Source of the DNA: Perkinsus olseni
Lineage: Eukaryota; Perkinsozoa; Perkinsida; Perkinsidae
NCBI GenBank assembly: GCA_013115135.1
Contig: JABANP010000882.1
Location: 1 to 13,593 of the forward strand
Length of the DNA stretch: 13,593 nt
Direction of reading: 5' to 3'
Positions 1 through 8,872 of this stretch are shown piece by piece; within the stretch, counting starts at the first letter, position 1; each line of letters starts with the position of its first letter. Position numbers and translations under genes: made by a program. The notes under the pieces were generated by a model. The model searched no databases and was not told the origin of the DNA. It saw only the letters and a list, made by a program, of their open reading frames with translations.

Positions 1-2137
1 TCGTGTGAAAGCACCGTTCAGTTACGTGCATTGCTACAGACTGGCGACTCGCCCGGGGAGAATCTGAGCTGTTCAGCCCAGAATGCTGTCTGAAAACGGA
101 ACGCGTAGCATTCTCCGGACGCGAGAATCCAGGAGAGAAGCGAAGGCCTGGGGAGGTCACTTTACCGTCATCTTCCCACTGCGTGTAGGGACTACGAGGG
201 GCCGGGGCGAACCTTCGGCGTTGCCTCCGCTCTCACGGTACCTGGGGATTCTCGATGACCCGACGGGAGTTGCCCTCGTTACCTACCGCGGCCCCTCTGC
301 AGTGCCTTCCCATGAGTATCTTGACAGGTGTCACTTTGTTCGAACGGTCTAGGAATCTGCACATCACAAAGTTGGTGAGGGAGTGGTAGGCGAAGAAAAT
401 GCTCACTTATTGAGATTGGGCTGGAATGTGCACTCTTGCTCCAACTCCGATTGCTCTTGGTTTCGCTCTCTGTCCTCGAAGGACGTGTTCAGAATGCACT
501 TGGAATGACCAGGGGATAAAGGAGGATGGGCTCTGAGTACAGGGCAAGACGACGTCGATGCATCGGAAATATTTCAAGCGGCAGAGCGTCAACTCAGAGT
601 GTGGTACGATATACTGAATGAAGTAATAAACGCGTTGTGAGCAGAGATTCCCTCAACTGTCGAGAGAAGCTCACCCGGGAGAGATCTCGGCGGCAGCAGC
701 AGAGCAGCTGTTCCCGTGAGCACCGTCCCTGACCCCATGTTCCATCCCTCGCTCCCGCATGCCTCTCTTATAGTTGGAGGGTTGGGGAGGGAGACCCTTC
801 CATCTGTTTATCTTGGGCCTGGTCAGATAGCGAGAAGGGCATCACCATATCCGCAACGAATCAGAGGACGGACACGAAACGGCTGAGTACAGACGACACA
901 TCCGATAAATTCCACCATGGCGACCTACGACTTCCCCTGGGAAGCGACATTAGCTCGGGGACGATAGTACCAAACCGAGTATCATTCTGATGCCACTGGC
1001 GTCGGTGCGTTTCGGCAGCCCACAGGATCAGCGACTTTCTCTCTTACTTGAAGGTGCATTCTCGAACCAGTCAATGAAAAATTCCGACGCTAGAAGTCCG
1101 GCTGCCACTCCGAGCAAGCCCATCGGACAAAAGCCTACTAGCTGTGGGTCGGCCAGTTGCTGCTGTCTGTCCTGCCTCCTCCGCCATAACGCGAAGATTC
1201 ACCGGTGCTGTGTGGAGCTCTGCTGATGGCTGCGTCGTCCGCTGTCCTTTGGTGTAGTCTTGCTCTGCCATTGGAGAGGTTATCTAAATCACGACCAGTG
1301 GAGAGGCGACGAAGATATTTGAATTGGGAGAATTGCTCTACTGTATGAGGATTATAATTCCGCCACTCGGATCAATTTCCCACCTGAGTGGCTCCTGCGT
1401 CCTCCTCGTTCTCAGTAGGGAGGTCGGACGGCTGGGCCATTGACGGGGCGGTCACCACAACGTCCCCAGCGTCAGCAATGTCTGCCTGGCTTCGATAGAA
1501 GGGGTTCGAAGTATCGACATCTAAGACAGGTGTAACCAGCGGTGTACAGCCTCGCCGGATGAAAATATCGTCGTCCTCGAGTCGAGCGGCAATCCTCGAG
1601 TTTAGTATACAGCATGCACGGATCATAGATCATGTACGATACTCGCTGTCTGGCAGGCATGCCCAATGCCAAGCATGGTCGTCTTCTCAAAATTGGAGCA
1701 ACGAACTGCGGACGCGACAGAGCGGCTCACCTGTCAGTGATTGCCGAGACTTTCGCCCTCCCGTGTTGCCTTCACGTCCCAGGGCTTGATGTTTCCTCGT
1801 ACTCTTTTCAATAGCTTGAACGAAGGTATTCCGGTCTATCTCCCCACGCACGTCCACGTGGTCAACCTGAACAATCGATTCGACATTCTGAAGGACCCCA
1901 ATTCACTCCTGGACAGCTCCCGATGACTGTGCTAGCGATGAGCGCAGTTGAACCTACGATGTTCGTCAGGGACTTCCTGAGAAGCTCTGCCTGGTTGTTA
2001 GACAATGTGTCGACCAGCCGCTCCACATTCACCAGTGATACTCTCCTGCCATGGCAAGAGTGTTAGCACGACAGCGATGGTCCTTGTAGACCCACCTGCT
2101 GTTTCGGGGGTTCAGAGCCGAAAAGAGATCCAAGGCT

Positions 2138-2164
2138 TGCTGCTGCTGCTGCTGCTGTTGTTGT
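2138..2164. repeat. Trinucleotide microsatellite (TGC)6(TGT)3
   Basis: Six uninterrupted TGC units are followed by three TGT units. On the minus strand this lies in a 116-codon frame and reads as a Thr/Ala run, but that frame has no other sign of being a gene. A slippage-prone simple repeat is the plain reading. Confidence 0.85.
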
Positions 2165-2503
2165 GATGAGGGTGGCGGCAGGCCTTGGAGAAGGGAGGGT
2201 GGCATAATTCAAACAACAGGCGAGCTGGAATGGCGTGACAGCCTGTCGGAAGAAGCGGATGCCTTTGTCAGGCAGGCGCACCCGAACTCGATAGACACCC
2301 AGCGATCCACAGGGGGAGTAATGATGGCTATCATGCGGAAGAATGAGGGGACAAGTCGGCGGCTGCCGGAGCGAGACTACCCAGACGCCAGCGAGGCCGC
2401 TGAAGCTTCCCATCGGGGACGCTCCGGGCTCGCCTGAGTGACCATGATCATCATTCGGAAACCCGTGCTACTTTATCACCTGCATGTGGGCTTGTGAACT
2501 GCG

Positions 2504-2520
2504 CCTCCTCCTCCTCCTCT
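2504..2520. repeat. Short (CCT)5 microsatellite
   Basis: Five CCT units are followed by CT. It is a pyrimidine-only run on the + strand, with no adjacent coding region. It could have been read as the polypurine tract of a minus-strand element, but no element-like sequence adjoins it. Confidence 0.7.
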
Positions 2521-3078
2521 TGGACCCATTAGACCGGTATCAATGCAAGCCTTAGCGTCGAGCACTCCTCGATAGTGTCGACGCATACCGTTCAAGCGTC
2601 TGAGGGGATATCATACTCATGACCCACGGCAGGTCGCCTCAGCGCTACTCTAGCTTCTGATTGATACATTCCCTTCCGCTACTGCATTGCCTCGCCAACG
2701 CCTTGGCCCGTCGCACTTCCTCGTTCAGGGGGGGTACCCTGTCAGAGCGGTCCTCAAGAGTCAGGTAGGCCACGAAGTGCAGAGGGTGTAAGATCCATAG
2801 GAAAATTAGACTTTCTCGTATTTCCATGGAGCCTTCCTTTGAGTTTACAGAGTGTTGGAGATCTTCAGCCTCGGTCAAACGTTGGCCCTCAGCTCCCGAC
2901 GGGGTCCACACGGTCCGCTTCATCGAGCACACCAGCCAAGACACATCTACTTGGAAATGATTCAAATTTGTTATGTGGACACTTATAAAACTTGGAGTGA
3001 TATCGATGATCCAAAATTGAATTAGAAAAATATGAGACCGCTAAGACAAGTGACGGGATCATTTGGGAAATGGTGAAG

Positions 3079-3111
3079 AACGTCTCTGCTGGACTGTCGC
3101 GGAGAGACGTT
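3079..3111. repeat. Perfect 9-bp stem hairpin
   Basis: AACGTCTCT at 3079-3087 pairs perfectly with AGAGACGTT at 3103-3111 across a 15-base loop. No T-run or gene end is next to it, so no role is assigned. One such hairpin in several kilobases could arise by chance. Confidence 0.4.
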
Positions 3112-4475
3112 AGAACTTACGGTGACGGGAGGGCGATGGCGTCCTTGCCGAGCAGGTTCACGAGAATTCTGTACTCATCGACTGTGATGTATTCTATCTG
3201 ATCGATCAGCATTGCACAAGCATCATCACAGGAGCTTCCTCACTTGAGTCTCCCGCAAGTCCCTCAGCAAGCGTGACCAGTCCGCTGCCACTGCTCGAGC
3301 AGGCTTCGTCGAGTGGTGGCGGGTAATGATGGAAGACGCTAATGACGGCCTGAAGGAGCGATGCTAACGAGGTGCGAGTACGTCCATCCAGGGATCAATT
3401 CAGGCTTTCAGAAGTATACGCCTCGGAGAATAGTTAATCAGGTTTTATACGCCTAATTCACCCATTACACAGTGAAAATTTTACTTTCTGGCCTCGATTG
3501 CCTGGATTGATCCTTGCGTCCATCTGACGACGTGACCACTGACCCCCCCTCTCCATCATGAGCTGACAGTGCCAGGGGCCCTGGCCCAGGGCAGTGAGAT
3601 GCATAGGTCCTCGATCGTCTCATCCCAGTTTCGGCAGCGTACGACGGCCGAAGGAAACCGATACCTCCATAGGAAAGGTTCCCCACCAGTGGGCATTCCT
3701 CAACAGAGATTCCTCATCTCCAAGATTCCCTCCTTCGTGTTCCGATGGATCCCCTTTATGATTCATAAGCTGGGATAGAGGATGAAGGCATTACCACGAG
3801 AAGCAAGTACCACTGGAACCCTTCACAATATGGACACGTCATCGAGAGCATGTCTCAAAGCAAGCTGCCCTTCCCTCACCCAAACTAGACACGATTTAGG
3901 TTAACTACCAGCCACCATCAAAGACAGTACTTTGTAGTAGTCTCTCGCCAAGGCTTAAACGCCGAGCAAATGTCGCCGACAGCTTTCGAACAACCTGCCA
4001 AGGCCGCGCAAATGCGAAAGGAATAATTCCCTTCGCGATACTCCGACGATCTCTTGCTAAGTCGAGCTTTGACGGACTTTCCAATTTTTTGATAGCCCAC
4101 TCCGCAACAGAATCGAATGCCGTTTTTCCACAATACCGTTGGCCGACAAGAAGGGTACTAATCTACCATCTCAAGGCTACTGCACCTAACGAAGATTGAG
4201 TATCAATCGTCACTAGTGTACTTTCGAATGGGATTATCACATGCGACTGCGAACAGAGAGTTGTGAGACTTGGGAGATTCAGAGCCAGCTGAAGGCACTC
4301 CGGCATACACTCACATTAGACTTTCGCTTGCCAACAGGTCTGTGTGCTTCAAAGTAATAGCGCAGATGAGGGTGGTAAAACCTGCGATCGACTCATCGGT
4401 TAAAGAAACGATGACCTCCTACTCGCGTTGCTCACATCGCGGGGTCGAAAGATACATTCGCGTGCGAACGAAAGA

Positions 4476-4495
4476 TACGCTCCTTGCGGAGCGTA
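4476..4495. repeat. Perfect 8-bp stem, 4-base loop hairpin
   Basis: TACGCTCC (4476-4483) and GGAGCGTA (4488-4495) form a tight stem with loop TTGC. The word GAAAGATAC occurs twice just upstream, at about 4447 and 4470. An A-run follows on the + strand, so on the minus strand the T-run comes before the stem. That is the wrong order for a terminator in either direction. Confidence 0.4.
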
Positions 4496-4580
4496 GGTAA
4501 TGAAAAAAGATCGGCACAACTCACTCATTGTCCTTCGACGGCAACACTTGGAATCTCTTCATCCACCGATCATCTGGCAA

Positions 4581-4610
4581 AGGTCCCAGGTTCGAATCCC
4601 GGCGACGGCA
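4581..4610 (+). other. tRNA-like 3' end with perfect box B; probable tRNA pseudogene or SINE remnant
   Basis: GGTTCGAATCC at 4589-4599 matches the eukaryotic box B consensus (GGTTCGANNCC). A T-arm can be drawn with stem CCAGG (4586-4590), loop TTCGAAT and stem CCCGG (4598-4602), with one A-C mismatch. CGACGGC plus A would then be the acceptor 3' strand and discriminator base. The 5' half does not fold. No GCCGTCG acceptor partner lies about 72 bases upstream; instead CGACGGCA itself occurs there as a direct copy (4536-4543). The anticodon stem does not pair and no clear box A is present. I infer a degenerate tRNA-derived sequence rather than a working tRNA gene. Confidence 0.4.
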
Positions 4611-5725
4611 TCCCTCGATGCGACACTCTTTGAGCTTGAATGAGTCGCTGGTCACAAGTCCATTCGGTGCCGTCCAGGCGGCGGAAGCTCGGGCATCCGA
4701 TGTGTGGGTACTCGAAGCGAAGCTGCTCATCGTGCCTGACGAGTACTTGTGAAACACGTGGATGAACCTCCGATACTCTTCAGCCAGGTGAACGTGAGAT
4801 GTGGTAACATACGATACGGAGAGCCTCCATTATTCGAGGATAGCCCGACCAGTCAATGGGTGCTTGCGTTGCTGCTGCCGGAATCAGTGACTGTACGATA
4901 GTGCGTAGTCCGGTCCGATAAGGGAGCGCATCGAGAGGTGGTTAGCAGGTTGATTAAAGCAATTGTATCAGAGGGTGTTGAGTTCTTCATCATCTCCACC
5001 AGCACAGGAGCTTCCCAAGTCCATGCACGACGACTACATAACCGAAAGGTCTTACTTCTCTTAGTGCTTGACATAGTGCTGTACAGAGACGTCCTGAGAT
5101 GACACCATGACAACCACCGTGCAGGTGCAAGTGGACTACTCCCGGTAGAGGCTCTTGTCGTACATCTCCTCGCTCTCATCATCTATATAGAGAGGCCTGA
5201 AGGAACTGTGATGTTAATATCGCTGATCCTCTGTTGTTCCGATAAGAAGAAACGCTAAAGCTAAGCAGCAGATGAAAGACTGGATTCCAGATGGCAACAT
5301 CCGGGTGTTGTGTTCTCAATCAGCCAGCCTCTTCACAGACCGTACGCTGATGGACGACGACCTCCCCGACAGACCTGTCGAAGTAGGATCTGATGTGAGT
5401 GCAAAGCTCTTGATTGTGGTTGGAATAAAGCCGAGTCAAACGGTTGTTCCATAAGTAGGGCATGGACCTGGCCATAAGGACTTTCCGACGCACACGAGGC
5501 AACAGCGCTTACTTCAAGGACTCGATGCTACTCGTGGTACTGTCGCCGGGAGATTCTGATGGAAAAACCGTAAAATCGCTGTTTCGGTGAGAAGGGAGGA
5601 CCTCTGTTGAGTCGAGCTCTGATGGTTTGCCGTTGAGCTGCCTTCGATGCACGCCTGTCTTCGGACGGTGTTGCTACTAATAACAGTCGACGATGCATTG
5701 AAAATATCTCATGTCCAATCCTGCA

Positions 5726-5745
5726 CAAGACCGTCTTGTCAAGAC
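5726..5745. repeat. Alternating inverted hexamer CAAGAC-GTCTTG-CAAGAC
   Basis: CAAGAC, GTCTTG and CAAGAC follow one another with single-base gaps. The middle copy can pair with either neighbour, giving two mutually exclusive mini-hairpins. It marks the left edge of a stretch dense in inverted repeats (5726-6075). No function is assigned. Confidence 0.4.
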
Positions 5746-5791
5746 GCAAGATCAGCGTGCCGTCGATACAGCTTCCACGGGTATTCAGTAA

Positions 5792-5816
5792 ATCAATTCT
5801 GAACCGCAGAATTGAT
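5792..5816. repeat. Perfect 10-bp stem hairpin
   Basis: ATCAATTCTG (5792-5801) and CAGAATTGAT (5807-5816) are exact reverse complements with a 5-base loop (AACCG). It overlaps the start of the imperfect fold-back at 5810-5904. Confidence 0.65.
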
Positions 5817-5904
5817 CCTGGAACCGCATCACCTTACGTGTAAAAGTCAATTCCACACTCGATTCTGAGTTTTACAATTCCACCATCGCTTCCAGGACAG
5901 AATT
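5810..5904. repeat. Imperfect ~95-bp fold-back, MITE-like
   Basis: The outer arms TCCTGGAA (5816-5823) and TTCCAGGA (5890-5897) are exact complements, and the AATT words at both outer ends extend the pairing imperfectly. The inner arms TGTAAAA (5839-5845) and TTTTACA (5870-5876) nest inside. CAATTCCA also occurs twice in the same orientation (5848 and 5875). The stretch is AT-rich. It could be a small decayed inverted-repeat element. No target-site duplication was recognised. Confidence 0.4.
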
Positions 5905-5946
5905 TATTAAATTCAATTTGACGTGCGAAAAACGATCTTGGAAGGG

Positions 5947-5961
5947 CTCAGGAATCCTGAG
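5947..5961. repeat. 15-bp interrupted palindrome
   Basis: CTCAGGA and TCCTGAG are perfect complements around one central A. It forms part of the cluster of short inverted repeats left of the 346-bp fold-back. Confidence 0.5.
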
Positions 5962-6049
5962 TCAGGATCGCGCTGAACACTATCGAGTCTATTGAATACC
6001 CGGAGCTAATTGGACAGGGGGTGGCCATGGCGGCCTGCATCGCTCACGG

Positions 6050-6074
6050 CCGCCCGAAGCGACTTTTCGGGCGG
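6050..6074. repeat. GC-rich 9-bp stem hairpin
   Basis: CCGCCCGAA (6050-6058) pairs with TTCGGGCGG (6066-6074) over a 7-base loop. It ends 17 bases before the left arm of the 346-bp fold-back and is the most stable of the small hairpins in this zone. Confidence 0.6.
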
Positions 6075-6091
6075 GCGCCATTCATCCTAAT

Positions 6092-6437
6092 TGTGGAAGG
6101 AACTCGTGTTCCCTTCGCTCGCCTTTGTATTGGTGCAACGGTTCGCTCCGCTCAAGCTATGTACTTGCGTGCCCCTAAGCTTGGGTTTGCTCCGGAATTG
6201 CAGACTTTGAGTAGCCTTTTGATCTTTCCTCGTTCGAGCCTCCTTGACTTGAGGTTCGTTCGTCCCGCACTACTGCTATTACCTTCAAGCTCACCCACGG
6301 TTGTGTTGCGCAACTAGTTCGAGTTGTACGGCGACATATTGGTAGCTACCAATGGGGCACGCAAGTACATAGCTTGAGCGGAGCGAACCGTTGCACCAAT
6401 ACAAAGGCGAGCGAAGGGAACACGAGTTCCTTCCACA
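6092..6437. repeat. 346-bp fold-back with perfect 84-bp terminal inverted repeats
   Basis: Bases 6092-6175 are the exact reverse complement of 6354-6437 over all 84 positions, and pairing stops abruptly at both ends. The 178-bp centre (6176-6353) is not shared between the halves. It holds the palindromes GTTGCGCAAC (6305-6314) and ATTGGTAGCTACCAAT (6338-6353); the latter abuts the right arm. Either strand begins TGTGGAAGG and ends CCTTCCACA, so the segment has TG...CA ends like an LTR as well as fold-back ends like a MITE. No target-site duplication is visible. Just outside on the right, read on the minus strand, lies GGTGGGAGATA, a weak polypurine-like run. Perfect arm identity suggests a recent origin or active homogenisation. 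Confidence 0.85.
6338..6353. repeat. Perfect 16-bp palindrome
   Basis: ATTGGTAGCTACCAAT is its own reverse complement. Its last base directly precedes the right 84-bp arm at 6354, so the inner end of the arm coincides exactly with a palindrome edge. It could be a breakpoint footprint or a protein-binding site. Confidence 0.7.
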
Positions 6438-6676
6438 TATCTCCCACCTGCAACGGACACTCGCGAAGCACGAACGTACTGAGGGCACATCAGCAGGGGT
6501 AAAATCGCGAACCCCGGAAAAGGGACAGCAGCACGCAAGCGCAAACGTGACACACGTGGAGACACGCTACGCGAACAGTAGCAGTACGCAATGGGCTCAT
6601 CATCATAAAAAGTCTTGCAGCAAATACTTCACTAAAAAGTCTATCGTCGTCAATTCGCTCGAACCGCCAGCCGCGC
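6438..6676 (-). other. Non-coding tail between the last ORF and the fold-back
   Basis: This stretch follows the stop of the 731-codon frame and reaches the right arm of the fold-back. It carries four or so CGAAC pentamers, so it belongs with the element rather than with flanking DNA. Read on the minus strand it ends GGTGGGAGATA followed by TGTGGAAGG. The first nine bases equal the start of the better polypurine tract at 10369-10377, which is why a 3' LTR start near 6437 is considered. No good reading frame or poly(A) signal stands out. Confidence 0.4.
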
Positions 6677-8872
6677 TTAGTCGATCTCGATGACCCTTGG
6701 CGAACCACCAGAAGAACTCTCCGCAGGGCGCGAACCTCTACCAGACATCCAACGACCACACTCAGTGACGTCGTCCAACAGCGAACCGATAGTAGTATCA
6801 GTCAACGGGCCTTCCGAACGGTAGGGGTTAGCGGGGTCCTGGAAGTGAGAAGCCACAGCACTGAGATATAACAGAGCGTCGCGCGAACCGGCATGGCGAG
6901 CGTAGAAGTGAAGACGGAAAGCGGGGGTAGCTTCCTGGTGTTGAGCTCGAACCAGCTCGGCGTCAGTACACTGTCCCCAATAGTCCACGACCCAAGGCCT
7001 TGGTGACAACATATCCGGTGGCACGAACCGACCCAGCTGCCTAGCTCTGGCGGCTTGGAAGGTAGCGACCAGCACAGCGCGAACTTCCTCAAACGTCAAA
7101 CCAGTCCACCGATCATGAGCGTCACGAACAGTACTGGACCAGGCCTTGTCGCTGCGGAAGACGTAGAGACGACGGTTGGGAATAAGGGGACGAACCGCAT
7201 TAAGAGACGCGAACCTGAAGATAGCGGCGGAGGCGTGCTCGGGACAGCAAAACACGAGCGACGCTTCATTCCTCATCCTCGACATCGCTTCAGGACCGCG
7301 AACTATAGCCTTGTCGGTATGGTTCAGAACGATACGAACCGGGAGACCACCGGCCAAGCACCAATCCAGAATCTCGTAAGCAAAGGGCACCCAGCCGTTG
7401 TTGCGGGCGTCCGAACCACGACGAGGACCGGCAGCCAGTCCGGTCAACACCAGTACACAACCGCTAATATCAGCCGAGGCGAGCTCGTCAGCGGACGTCA
7501 CGAACCCAGCAGCGACAGGAGTGCACATAACATTAAAACCGCGAACGTTGGCGCAACCATCGGGGAAGACATCTTCACGAACCTCCCAAAATCCTAACCA
7601 ACGATCCACCCAAACGTCCTGCCACTGAGGGGAGAGTCCACGAACGTACACCTCGGAATCCACCCACGACAAGTCGGGGCGGTTACGCGAACCGGCAAGA
7701 AGGCCATAAAAGGACAACTTGCGCGGCTCATACTGCGGAGGGATAGCAGGGGCCTCGCGCAGAGGCGCGCTATCCACACCAGCAAAGAACAAGGCCCAAG
7801 CCGGAAGCGAGGGGGCGGTCTGAAACGTCTGCGAACCGGGCTGAGACTCGTCGACACTGAGCTGAGAGTCAGAGACCACCGAAGCACGAACAACATCGGG
7901 ATCACCATGCAGCACGCCAGGCGCCACGTACGAACCGGCTGAAGAAGGGCCATAAAGATCGTTGTAGTCCTGCTCGACCTGATCCTCTGAACGAACCGAT
8001 GCCGGACGGAGAAGCGCCGTTCCGGTACCGGGCCCGTAACTCCACGAACCATAAGCCCACGAAGCCGGGGTAGACGAACGGTATAGCCTAGCTTCGCCAT
8101 CGCGCAGAACACCTTCCAAACCCCGACGAAGGACATAAGACGCGAAGTCTGCAGAACCATAAGCGAACCCAAGAACCTCCGCCGTAATACGCAATTGCTC
8201 ACGAACCACCTCGGTACCTACCCGGATGCTGGCGGCCGCTCCCTCGAGCATCCTCGAAGGAATGGCGACCACCTCTTGAGGGGGATCGACACGTCTTGGC
8301 GAACGGCTGCGCGAACGGGGCCCATGATCGGCAGCCTCGGCCGGAAGAGGAGGTACCGCATCCGGGTTAGAATCATACCTGGCGTAGTGGTCAAAGGCGG
8401 GGGAACGCTTGTTCGACGAGCGGTAGTAGGCTTCATAACCTTCATTCGTCGGGGGTCGTGGAGGAGGTGGAGGAGTCAGATCTCGAACCGGAGCAGGCTC
8501 AGGCTGAACGTCACCAGGTGAGGGTCCACGGAGTAGTTCATCCAAAACACGAACGGCCACCGAGGAAGAGGATCCGCCAGAGGCGGTCGGCTCTGGACCG
8601 GTGCGAAGAGGGCGGACTGAACCGGCGGAAGTCGATTCGACGTTCGGCCGCGAAGAAGAGCTCGAAGAGCATCGAGGAGGCGTCACCGGTCTCGGAGGAG
8701 GTGAGGGGCTTGCTCGAGAAGGAGCCTCCTGACGGGGAGTCAGAACGGCAGAAGACGAGCTCGAACCGGCGCGAGGCACCGCTTTCCAAAGGGGAAGCTT
8801 TGCCCGACAACAATTTCTCGCGAGCCTCACGAACCGAACGCAGGATCTTCGCCAACTTGTCACGGCGACCAT
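6677..8872 (-). CDS. Unrecognised ORF, 731 codons (C-terminal part of a larger split protein?)
   Basis: I do not recognise this protein. Residues 1-35 overlap the neighbouring frame and look like out-of-frame sequence. Residues 36-145 are a Ser/Pro-rich linker with PPPPPRPP near 134-141. An SR-type basic patch (RSRSRSPRR) lies near 186-194. From about 355 to 690 the composition becomes globular, rich in Trp and hydrophobic residues. It includes a strand-like CVLVLTGLAAG (472-482), a helix-like FAYEILDWCLAGG (497-509), and VRIVLNHT (512-519). No zinc knuckle, protease or transmembrane helix is seen, so neither Gag nor Env is supported by motif. Its real translation probably enters from the 8538-9920 frame near 8767-8790 by a +1 shift. 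It may be a captured gene, a divergent Gag, or an accessory protein of the element. Confidence 0.65.
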   Translation of the reverse strand: MVAVTSWRRSCVRFVRLARNCCRAKLPLWKAVPRAGSSSSSAVLTPRQEAPSRASPSPPPRPVTPPRCSSSSSSRPNVESTSAGSVRPLRTGPEPTASGGSSSSVAVRVLDELLRGPSPGDVQPEPAPVRDLTPPPPPRPPTNEGYEAYYRSSNKRSPAFDHYARYDSNPDAVPPLPAEAADHGPRSRSRSPRRVDPPQEVVAIPSRMLEGAAASIRVGTEVVREQLRITAEVLGFAYGSADFASYVLRRGLEGVLRDGEARLYRSSTPASWAYGSWSYGPGTGTALLRPASVRSEDQVEQDYNDLYGPSSAGSYVAPGVLHGDPDVVRASVVSDSQLSVDESQPGSQTFQTAPSLPAWALFFAGVDSAPLREAPAIPPQYEPRKLSFYGLLAGSRNRPDLSWVDSEVYVRGLSPQWQDVWVDRWLGFWEVREDVFPDGCANVRGFNVMCTPVAAGFVTSADELASADISGCVLVLTGLAAGPRRGSDARNNGWVPFAYEILDWCLAGGLPVRIVLNHTDKAIVRGPEAMSRMRNEASLVFCCPEHASAAIFRFASLNAVRPLIPNRRLYVFRSDKAWSSTVRDAHDRWTGLTFEEVRAVLVATFQAARARQLGRFVPPDMLSPRPWVVDYWGQCTDAELVRAQHQEATPAFRLHFYARHAGSRDALLYLSAVASHFQDPANPYRSEGPLTDTTIGSLLDDVTECGRWMSGRGSRPAESSSGGSPRVIEID

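Larger units (their letters stand above)
1..5725. other. Gene-poor flanking DNA, no convincing gene
   Basis: No open frame here exceeds about 116 codons, and none shows a recognisable domain, motif or composition typical of a real protein. Stops are frequent in all six frames. The base composition is balanced and differs from the GC-richer right half. The longest frames are at 2063-2413 and 2645-2965, both minus strand. The first owes its Ala run to a trinucleotide repeat, and the second could be an exon but matches nothing I know. Spliced genes with small exons cannot be excluded by eye. The CGAAC pentamer that crowds the right half appears here only about eight times. Smaller items inside this stretch are listed separately. 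Confidence 0.6.

Noticed and set aside
2063..2965. Minus-strand ORFs at 2063-2413 and 2645-2965 as genes
   Set aside because: Short, no recognisable domain, one built partly on a trinucleotide repeat. They could be exons but nothing in the sequence shows it.
4476..4510. Hairpin plus A-run as a transcription terminator
   Set aside because: The homopolymer is on the wrong side for the minus strand and the wrong base for the + strand, and no gene ends here.
6021..6565. Two ORFs (6021-6317 + and 6314-6565 -) with the same peptide
   Set aside because: The shared peptide comes from the 84-bp inverted repeat read on opposite strands, not from a gene family.
7055..7597. 180-codon + strand ORF and other + frames at 8195-9827
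   Set aside because: All are antisense shadows of the minus-strand unknown ORFs, with Thr/Arg/Asn bias from the CGAAC words.
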